Assembly (NCBI GenBank): GCA_943354465.1
Contig: CALRCC010000018.1
Location: 1-9,999, forward strand
Direction: 5' to 3'
DNA from: Candidatus Ryanbacteria bacterium
Lineage (GTDB): Bacteria > Patescibacteriota > Minisyncoccia > Ryanbacterales > GWA2-47-10b
Length of the DNA: 9,999 bases
A program made the translations under genes and the position numbers. Positions 5,430-9,999 of the stretch are shown here, one piece after another (position 1 is the first letter of the stretch; every line of letters starts with the position of its first letter). Below the pieces are notes generated by a model. It ran no database searches. It was not told where the DNA came from and worked only from the letters and a program-made list of their open reading frames with translations.

Positions 5430-6092
5430 ATGGGACATTCAGTACATCCATACGCACATAGAGTTGGAATCCTTCGTGACTGGCGTTCACGCTGGTTTAA
5501 TACGAAGCAGTACACAAAATTTTTAAAAGAAGACGTCATGCTTCGTGAGTGGATGATGAAAAAACTCCGTATGCAAATGATCTCTGGTGTTGAGATTGAG
5601 CGTTCACGCAATACAATGCATGTCATCGTTCGCACACCGCGTCCAGGTCTTTTGATCGGTCGTGGCGGAGAGGGTATTGAGCGTCTCAAAAAAGACATAA
5701 ACAAAAAGTTTGCTATTCGCGATATGCGCATTACTATCGAGGAAATACGCAATCCATTTGGCGATGCCGCATCAGTAGCCCGTCTTGTTGCTCAAGATCT
5801 TGAAAAGCGTTTACCATTTCGCCGTACACTTAAGATAAATATTCAAAAGGTTATGACGTCTGGCGCCGCAAAGGGTATCCGTATACAAGTATCAGGTCGC
5901 CTAGATGGATCAGAAATGGGTCGCGTGGAATGGCTTCGCGACGGATCAATTCCGTTGCAGACTATGAGGGCTGATGTTGAGTTTGCTCGTGAACGTGCTA
6001 TTTTGCCATACGGAACAGTCGGTATCAAAGTTTGGCTGTATAAGGGCGAAGTATTTTCCGATGATAAAAAGACGAATAATAAAGATAAATAA
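5430..6092 (+). CDS. rpsC: 30S ribosomal protein S3
   Basis: S3 lies at the mRNA entry channel of the 30S subunit. The 220-residue product contains a type II KH domain with the GxxG loop GRGG at 77-80, then RITIEEIRNP, the ASVARLVAQDLEKRLPFRRTLK block and the C-terminal domain ending in ILPYGTVGIKVWLYKGEV. The N-terminus reads MGHSVHPYAHRVGILRDW where most bacteria have GQKVNPIGFRLGI; the basic and aromatic pattern is kept. A short Lys/Asn/Asp tail ends the protein. The start follows rplV by four bases with no Shine-Dalgarno. Confidence 0.99.
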   Translation: MGHSVHPYAHRVGILRDWRSRWFNTKQYTKFLKEDVMLREWMMKKLRMQMISGVEIERSRNTMHVIVRTPRPGLLIGRGGEGIERLKKDINKKFAIRDMRITIEEIRNPFGDAASVARLVAQDLEKRLPFRRTLKINIQKVMTSGAAKGIRIQVSGRLDGSEMGRVEWLRDGSIPLQTMRADVEFARERAILPYGTVGIKVWLYKGEVFSDDKKTNNKDK

Positions 6093-6097
6093 AAAAT

Positions 6098-6511
6098 ATG
6101 TTAGCCCCAAAAAAGGTCAAATATCGCAAATGGCAAAAGGGTCGCTCAAGAAAGCGCACTGTTGAGACGCGCGGTCTTAAAGTTTCTTTTGGCCAGTATG
6201 GGCTTAGGGCTGAGAGCGCGGCATGGATTAACTCGCGTCAAATAGAGGCCGCTCGCAAAGCGCTTACTCGTTATATTCAGAAAACTGGCAAGCTATGGAT
6301 TCGTATTTTTCCAGATAAGCCGATTACACGCCGCCCTCCAGAAGTAACTATGGGTGGAGGTAAGGGCGCTCCAGACCACTATGTATTTCCAGTGCGTCCG
6401 GGTCGCGTACTTTTTGAAATAGACGGCGTAACTGAAGAGTCAGCGCGTGAGGCTATGCGCAGAGCAGGGGCAAAATTACCAGTCAAGACAAAGTTCGTAA
6501 TTCGAGGCTAA
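6098..6511 (+). CDS. rplP: 50S ribosomal protein L16
   Basis: L16 is a late-assembly 50S protein near the A-site tRNA elbow. MLAPKKVKYRKWQKGR opens the protein. SFGQYGLRAE, SRQIEAARKALTRYI and WIRIFPDKPITRRPPEV follow, and the ending is AKLPVKTKFVIRG. The length of 137 matches E. coli (136). Thr84 occupies the place of E. coli Arg81 (the RMGKGKG arginine hydroxylated by YcfD/RoxA), so that modification cannot occur here. It follows rpsC by five bases and has no Shine-Dalgarno. Confidence 0.98.
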   Translation: MLAPKKVKYRKWQKGRSRKRTVETRGLKVSFGQYGLRAESAAWINSRQIEAARKALTRYIQKTGKLWIRIFPDKPITRRPPEVTMGGGKGAPDHYVFPVRPGRVLFEIDGVTEESAREAMRRAGAKLPVKTKFVIRG

Positions 6512-6515
6512 GGAG
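6510..6515 (+). promoter_or_regulatory. Ribosome binding site of rpmC
   Basis: AAGGAG overlaps the rplP stop codon (TAA at 6509-6511) and stands five bases before the rpmC ATG. It is the first clear Shine-Dalgarno of the ribosomal run, since the eight genes before it lack one. Confidence 0.85.
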
Positions 6516-6520
6516 ATATT

Positions 6521-6709
6521 ATGAAAGCAAAAGATTTACGAACAAAAACAGACGCAGAGATTCTTGAGATTTTGAAGACGACAAATCAAAAGATCGCAGA
6601 GTCTACATTCCATCATTCGCGCTCTCGCTCAAAGAATGTAAAAGAAGTGCGCGGATTAAAAAGAGAGCGTGCGCGCATTCTTACGTTGATCAAAGAAAAA
6701 CAATCATGA
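6521..6709 (+). CDS. rpmC: 50S ribosomal protein L29
   Basis: L29 is a small helical protein beside L23 at the tunnel exit. The 62-residue product has the family pattern: MKAKDLRTKTDAEILEIL for the first helix, a basic turn rich in Ser, Arg and His (HHSRSRSK), then VRGLKRERARILTLIKEK for the second helix. Its length is the usual 60-70. The gene has a strong Shine-Dalgarno. Its TGA stop shares four bases (ATGA) with the rpsQ start, and TAA follows the TGA in frame. Confidence 0.96.
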   Translation: MKAKDLRTKTDAEILEILKTTNQKIAESTFHHSRSRSKNVKEVRGLKRERARILTLIKEKQS

Positions 6710-6948
6710 TAAAACATATCCAAAAATTAAAAGGTACCGTAGTCTCGGCCAAAATGCAAAAGACTGTGGTTGTTGAGGTATCTCGTTTGAAAAAGCATCC
6801 TAAATATCACAAGTTTATGCGTGTTTCAAAACGCTATAAGGCGCATATTGAGGACAATTCTTTGTCTGAGGGCGACAAGGTTATATTGATGCCGATTACT
6901 CGTATGTCGCGCGACAAACGCTGGACAGCTGTTAAGGAGATTAAATAA
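6706..6948 (+). CDS. rpsQ: 30S ribosomal protein S17
   Basis: S17 is an early 16S rRNA-binding protein with an OB fold. The 80-residue product shows LKGTVVSAKMQKTVVVEV at 8-25, HPKYHKFMRVSKRYKAHIEDN and the SEGDKVILMPITRMSRDKRW block that is diagnostic of S17. Its length matches the family (about 84). The ATGA overlap with rpmC and the lack of a Shine-Dalgarno point to translation by re-initiation or coupling. Confidence 0.98.
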   Translation: MIKHIQKLKGTVVSAKMQKTVVVEVSRLKKHPKYHKFMRVSKRYKAHIEDNSLSEGDKVILMPITRMSRDKRWTAVKEIK

Positions 6949-6952
6949 GGAG
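6947..6952 (+). promoter_or_regulatory. Ribosome binding site of rplN
   Basis: AAGGAG overlaps the rpsQ stop codon (TAA at 6946-6948), with ATTAT as a five-base spacer to the rplN ATG. The same GGAGATTATATG arrangement recurs at rplE. Confidence 0.85.
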
Positions 6953-6957
6953 ATTAT

Positions 6958-7326
6958 ATGGTACAACCACGATCATTATTGGTAGTAGCAGATAATACGG
7001 GTGCACGCATCATCCGCGTGTTCAAGGTGCTCGGTGGTACCAGAAAGCGGTATGCGCGTATCGGCGATATTGTGATCGCGTCAGTACAAGTAGCAGAGCC
7101 AAGAAAGACAATCAAGAAAAAAGAAATTGTTCGTGCAGTTATCGTGCGTTCTCGCGCACCGCTTCGTCGCAAAGATGGCTCGTATATTCGTTTTGATGAT
7201 AACGCGGCTGTTGTGATTGATGCAAAGGGCGAGCCTCGTGGAGGTCGTATTTTCGGTCCAATAGCACGTGAGTTGCGTGATCTTGGATATACAAAAATTA
7301 TTTCACTTGCACAGGAGGTACTATAA
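6958..7326 (+). CDS. rplN: 50S ribosomal protein L14
   Basis: L14 is a core 50S protein at the subunit interface and the docking site of the silencing factor RsfS. The 122-residue product is exactly the common family length. It contains VVADNTGARIIRVFKVLGG at 9-27, the AVIVRSRAPLRRKDGSYIRFDDNAAVVID block and the conserved ending GRIFGPIARELRDLGYTKIISLAQEVL. It starts nine bases after rpsQ behind a good Shine-Dalgarno. Its stop shares one base with the rplX start (TAATG). Confidence 0.99.
   Translation: MVQPRSLLVVADNTGARIIRVFKVLGGTRKRYARIGDIVIASVQVAEPRKTIKKKEIVRAVIVRSRAPLRRKDGSYIRFDDNAAVVIDAKGEPRGGRIFGPIARELRDLGYTKIISLAQEVL
7313..7319 (+). promoter_or_regulatory. Ribosome binding site of rplX
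   Basis: AGGAGGT is the strongest Shine-Dalgarno in the window. It lies inside the last codons of rplN, six bases before the rplX ATG, which overlaps the rplN stop by one base. Confidence 0.85.
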
Positions 7327-7643
7327 TGAATACTCTAAAACTAAAAAAAGGCGATACAGTAATCGTAATGAAGGGTAAGGACCACGGAAAGAAGGGTAAG
7401 ATTATTCGCACACTCCCAGTGCTAAATAAAGTGGTTATTGAGGGAGTCAACGAAAAAATGCGCCATACAAAAGCACGTCGTGGCGGAGAAAAAGGCCAGC
7501 GAGTGACTGTTATCCATCCAGTATGGGCTGCAAATGTGCAGGTATTGTGTCCGGCATGTGACAAAATAACACGAGTAGGATATGAATCACATGATGGCGT
7601 AAAGTCGCGTATATGCAAGAAGTGTAAGGCTAGCCTTACATAG
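7326..7643 (+). CDS. rplX: 50S ribosomal protein L24 with zinc-ribbon motif
   Basis: L24 starts 50S assembly at the 5' end of 23S rRNA. The N-terminal KOW motif is visible (LKKGDTVIVMKGKDHGKKGKI at 6-26), followed by VVIEGVNEKMRHTKA and PVWAANVQVLCP. The C-terminal part carries C75-x2-C78 and C97-x2-C100 separated by 18 residues, a probable zinc ribbon found in many but not all bacterial L24 proteins. The length of 105 is normal. The stop is TAG, the only one in the window, and it overlaps the rplE Shine-Dalgarno. Confidence 0.98.
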   Translation: MNTLKLKKGDTVIVMKGKDHGKKGKIIRTLPVLNKVVIEGVNEKMRHTKARRGGEKGQRVTVIHPVWAANVQVLCPACDKITRVGYESHDGVKSRICKKCKASLT

Positions 7644-7646
7644 GAG
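7642..7646 (+). promoter_or_regulatory. Ribosome binding site of rplE
   Basis: AGGAG overlaps the rplX stop codon (TAG at 7641-7643) and is followed by ATTAT and the rplE ATG. It is the last of the four consensus sites; the genes after it have none at normal spacing. Confidence 0.85.
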
Positions 7647-7651
7647 ATTAT

Positions 7652-8191
7652 ATGAAACGAATTTCAGAAATATATAAAGAAAAAGCAGTAGCCGTGTTTC
7701 AAAAAGAACACGGTATAAAAAATATTTTGGCCATGCCTCGCATCACCAAGGTGATTGTTAATGCTGGCGTTGGTCGCCTCAAAGATGACAAAGAACGCGA
7801 AGAAATGGCTCGTTTTTTAGAAATTGTAACTGGCCAAAAACCTCAAAAGCGGCCAGCACGTATTGCTATCGCGTCATTTAAAACGCGCGTTGGGTCATTG
7901 GTAGGATATCGAGTGACATTGCGAGGTAAGCGTATGAATGATTTTGTTGATCGTTTTGTAGGGTCTACGATTCCTCGTACGCGAGATTTTCGAGGCATGC
8001 AGCCGTCAGCGGTAGACGAGTACGGTAACCTTCATGTTGGTATTCGTGAACATATTATTTTCCCAGAGATGATCGGTGAAGATGTGCGCCGTATTTATAG
8101 TATTCAGGTAACAGTAGTTACAAACGCAGGGTCGAAAGAAAAAGCTGAAACGCTGTTTCGTATGCTCGGGTTTCCGCTTGCTAAAAAGTAA
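7652..8191 (+). CDS. rplE: 50S ribosomal protein L5
   Basis: L5 binds 5S rRNA and contacts P-site tRNA in the central protuberance. The 179-residue product matches the family length. NILAMPRITKVIVNAGVG lies at 24-41, and GQKPQKRPARIAIASFKTRVGSLVGYRVTLRGKRM follows. The C-terminal half has FVDRFVGSTIPRTRDFRGM, then HVGIREHIIFPEM and a Thr/Val-rich strand. It is preceded by a good Shine-Dalgarno. The 28-base gap to rpsZ is the largest in the ribosomal run and holds a possible internal promoter. Confidence 0.99.
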   Translation: MKRISEIYKEKAVAVFQKEHGIKNILAMPRITKVIVNAGVGRLKDDKEREEMARFLEIVTGQKPQKRPARIAIASFKTRVGSLVGYRVTLRGKRMNDFVDRFVGSTIPRTRDFRGMQPSAVDEYGNLHVGIREHIIFPEMIGEDVRRIYSIQVTVVTNAGSKEKAETLFRMLGFPLAKK

Positions 8192-8206
8192 TTTTTTCAG
8201 TATACT
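8178..8206 (+). promoter_or_regulatory. Possible internal promoter before rpsZ
   Basis: TTGCTA (8178-8183, four of six) is separated by 17 bases from TATACT (8201-8206, five of six). Transcription would start near 8213, only about seven bases before the rpsZ ATG, giving an almost leaderless message. The -35 lies within the last codons of rplE. Confidence 0.3.
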
Positions 8207-8219
8207 AGAGCGACCTTAT

Positions 8220-8405
8220 ATGGCAAAAACATCAGTGCGCGTACGCGCAACACGCAAACCAAAGTTCTCGACGCGAATCGTTCGCCGATGCTTTCGTTGT
8301 GGGCGTAAGCGTGGTTATATGCGCGATTTTGATTTATGCCGTATTTGTTTCCGAGAGCTTGCCAATGAAGGCATGATACCGGGTATTAAAAAATCATCAT
8401 GGTAA
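8220..8405 (+). CDS. rpsZ: 30S ribosomal protein S14, four-cysteine zinc type
   Basis: S14 is a late-binding protein of the 30S head. The 61-residue product is the short zinc-binding form, with C24-x2-C27, a 12-residue gap and C40-x2-C43. It opens with MAKTSVRVRATRKPKFSTR and ends FRELANEGMIPGIKKSSW, both diagnostic. An in-frame ATG at 8178 would add 14 residues overlapping rplE; the family's MAK start at 8220 is preferred. There is no Shine-Dalgarno. The stop overlaps the rpsH start by seven bases. The long zinc-free S14 form is not present in this window. Confidence 0.98.
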   Translation: MAKTSVRVRATRKPKFSTRIVRRCFRCGRKRGYMRDFDLCRICFRELANEGMIPGIKKSSW

Positions 8406-8794
8406 GAGATCCACTTTCAGACTTTTTGGTGCGCATCACAAACGCGCAAGCCGTTGGTAAAGAATCAACGCTTATTCCATATTCAAAATTTCTTTGGGAA
8501 GTTTCAAAAATTTTAGAGCAGACTTCGTATGTAAAGAAGATTGATCGAAGAGGCAAGCGTTCTGACCGTCTTATTGAGATATCGTTTTCATATAATCCGG
8601 AAGGGCAGGGGCGGATTGATGGCACTCGTCGCATATCAAAGCTTTCACGACGAGTTTATCGCAAAGCTAGCGATATTCATTCTATTAAGCATGGGTATGG
8701 AGCACAAATTATTTCAACCTCAAAGGGGTTGATGACCGACCGAGAAGCACGCAAGGCGCGTGTTGGTGGGGAAGTTTTATTTGAAATTTGGTAA
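8399..8794 (+). CDS. rpsH: 30S ribosomal protein S8
   Basis: S8 is a primary 16S rRNA-binding protein and, in E. coli, the repressor of the spc operon. The 131-residue product matches the family length. It begins MVRDPLSDFLVRITNA, a little shorter than the common MTDPIADMLTRIRNA. It has the YSKFLWEVSKIL helix, RISKLSRRVYRKA, and the RNA-binding C-terminus ISTSKGLMTDREARKARVGGEVLFEIW with STSKG at 106-110. The start lies within the end of rpsZ, so coupled translation is likely. Confidence 0.98.
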   Translation: MVRDPLSDFLVRITNAQAVGKESTLIPYSKFLWEVSKILEQTSYVKKIDRRGKRSDRLIEISFSYNPEGQGRIDGTRRISKLSRRVYRKASDIHSIKHGYGAQIISTSKGLMTDREARKARVGGEVLFEIW

Positions 8795-8800
8795 ATTATT

Positions 8801-9343
8801 ATGAGTCGTATCGGTAAACAGCCAATAACACTACCAGAAGGAGTAACAATTACAGTTACTGCTGGCTTTGTTGATATCGGCGGACCAAAGGGTACGCTTA
8901 AGCGCGCGATTCCATTTGATATCGGCATTACAGAAGAAAACAAAGTTGTGACTGTGTCGCCATTGCACCAGACACGCGATGCCCTTAAACTTTGGGGTAC
9001 GATGCGCGCGCACTTAGCAAATATGGTTAAAGGCGTTACATCTGGGTATGATATTAAGCTTGAGATTGAAGGCGTAGGTTATCGTGCAACACAAAAAGGC
9101 AAAGACCTCGAGTTGGCACTCGGGTTCTCTCATCCAGTACCTTTTCCTGCGCCAGAAGGCGTTGACTTGAAGGTAGAAAAAAATACTATTTTGGTCTCAG
9201 GTATTTCAAAGGACGCTGTAGGAAAGGCGGCTGCAGAGATTCGCGCGTTAAAGAAGCCAGAGCCATATAAGGGTAAAGGCATCCGGTACTCTGGCGAGGT
9301 CGTGCGCAGAAAAGCTGGCAAGAAGGCATCATCTGGAGCATAA
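8801..9343 (+). CDS. rplF: 50S ribosomal protein L6
   Basis: L6 sits near the sarcin-ricin loop and the factor-binding site. The 180-residue product begins MSRIGKQPITLPEGV and contains the two L6 repeats. The second includes LEIEGVGYRATQKGKDLELALGFSHPV and the diagnostic IRALKKPEPYKGKGIRYSGEVVRRKAGK. Its length fits the family (177-180). It starts six bases after rpsH with no Shine-Dalgarno, and rplR follows after three bases. Confidence 0.99.
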   Translation: MSRIGKQPITLPEGVTITVTAGFVDIGGPKGTLKRAIPFDIGITEENKVVTVSPLHQTRDALKLWGTMRAHLANMVKGVTSGYDIKLEIEGVGYRATQKGKDLELALGFSHPVPFPAPEGVDLKVEKNTILVSGISKDAVGKAAAEIRALKKPEPYKGKGIRYSGEVVRRKAGKKASSGA

Positions 9344-9346
9344 TTT

Positions 9347-9694
9347 ATGAAACATACAGCAAAACAACGCATCATAAATCGTCATCGCCGTGTACGCGCG
9401 AAAATAAAAGGCTCGGATATACGACCGCGTCTTGCGCTTTCGCGTTCTTCTAGGTATCTTCAAGTGCAGATTATAGATGATCAAAAATGCCAGACACTCA
9501 TCGGTATGTCAGATATGGCGATGAAGATAAAGGGCACAAAACAAGATCGCGCCAAAGTGTTGGGCAAACTCATGGCTGATAAGGCCAAAGAAAAAGGTAT
9601 AACAAAGGTAGTATTTGATCGCGGCGGGTTTCAGTATCATGGGCGCGTTCGCGCGTTTGCTGATGCCGCTCGCGAAGGAGGATTAGAATTTTAA
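9347..9694 (+). CDS. rplR: 50S ribosomal protein L18
   Basis: L18 binds 5S rRNA in the central protuberance together with L5. The 115-residue product has the basic N-terminus with RHRRVRAKIKG at 13-23, RPRLALSRSSRYLQVQIIDD, and the conserved ending TKVVFDRGGFQYHGRVRAFADAAREGGLEF. Its length is typical. It follows rplF by three bases without a Shine-Dalgarno. Confidence 0.98.
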   Translation: MKHTAKQRIINRHRRVRAKIKGSDIRPRLALSRSSRYLQVQIIDDQKCQTLIGMSDMAMKIKGTKQDRAKVLGKLMADKAKEKGITKVVFDRGGFQYHGRVRAFADAAREGGLEF

Positions 9695-9697
9695 TAT

Positions 9698-9999
9698 ATG
9701 TCACCACAACCACAACAACGGCCAGGTAGGCCATCAAATCGTCCACGCCGCGAGCGTCCAGTAGAAGAGGGGCATCACCGCCTTATCGATCTTCGCCGTG
9801 TAGCTCGTGTCATGAAAGGAGGTCGTCGTTTTAGTTTTCGTGCGACTGTTGTCTATGGCGATAAGCTAGGACGAGTTGGTGTCGGCGTTGCCAAGGGCAA
9901 CGATACAGCTAAGTCAATTGAAAAAGCACTTCGCGTTGCTCGCGCATCAGTCATCGTAGTGCCTATCACAAAATCAAAATCAATACCGTATGAGGTTGA
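9698..9999 (+). CDS. rpsE: 30S ribosomal protein S5, 3' end outside the window
   Basis: S5 is a 30S protein at the mRNA entry and the decoding-fidelity region. One hundred codons are visible and the reading frame runs off the window; the final TGA letters are out of frame. After a Pro-, Gln- and Arg-rich lead of about 24 residues come LIDLRRVARVMKGGRRFSFRATVVYGD at 29-55, GRVGVGVAKGNDTAKSIEKAL at 58-78 and VPITKSKSIPYEV, the typical S5 order. It starts three bases after rplR. An AAGGAGG at 9675-9681 lies 16 bases upstream, which is too far for normal use, and it encodes part of L18. Confidence 0.97.
   Translation, partial: MSPQPQQRPGRPSNRPRRERPVEEGHHRLIDLRRVARVMKGGRRFSFRATVVYGDKLGRVGVGVAKGNDTAKSIEKALRVARASVIVVPITKSKSIPYEV

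Noticed and set aside
8178..8219. An N-terminally extended S14 from the in-frame ATG at 8178.
   Set aside because: The extra 14 residues overlap rplE and do not belong to the S14 family; the MAKTS start is the conserved one.
9675..9681. AAGGAGG as the rpsE ribosome binding site.
   Set aside because: It is 16 bases from the ATG and encodes conserved L18 residues, so the match is probably incidental.
9698..9999. Loss of ribosomal protein L30 (rpmD), which has been reported for Patescibacteria.
   Set aside because: rpmD would lie after rpsE, outside the window, so its absence cannot be judged.

Overview
The window is a translation super-operon of a bacterium: tuf, rpsJ, then the rest of the S10 cluster and most of the spc cluster, ending inside rpsE. 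The proteins are bacterial throughout. Their style (very short AT-rich gaps, mostly no Shine-Dalgarno, a shortened L3, a four-Cys S14, the L2 tail) fits a Candidate Phyla Radiation (Patescibacteria) genome, perhaps Parcubacteria-like. That placement is from memory of the families and is an inference. G+C is in the low-to-mid 40s by hand count of samples, and the genetic code looks standard: no internal TGA is needed anywhere.

Layout. 45-1598: tuf (EF-Tu) and rpsJ (S10), plus strand, ending in a strong bidirectional terminator at about 1612-1648. 1651-1683: a second hairpin reading as a terminator on the minus strand. 1710-2096: a minus-strand gene for a stand-alone CheY-like receiver with a degenerate active site. 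It is clearly G+C-richer than its neighbours and has its own promoter candidate. 2097-2283: divergent control region with a good plus-strand promoter candidate and a short structured leader. 2284-9999: seventeen ribosomal protein genes, all on the plus strand with gaps of 28 bases or less or small overlaps, in the canonical order rplC-rplD-rplW-rplB-rpsS-rplV-rpsC-rplP-rpmC-rpsQ-rplN-rplX-rplE-rpsZ-rpsH-rplF-rplR, followed by the first 100 codons of rpsE.

The ribosomal genes build both subunits in one co-transcribed block, and EF-Tu delivers aminoacyl-tRNA to that ribosome. The unusual feature is the antisense receiver gene, which splits rpsJ from rplC and forces the long ribosomal run to start from its own promoter. 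Smaller oddities are lineage-type changes in EF-Tu switch I, L2, L3, L16 and L23, and a patch of four genes with Shine-Dalgarno sites in an otherwise SD-poor operon.
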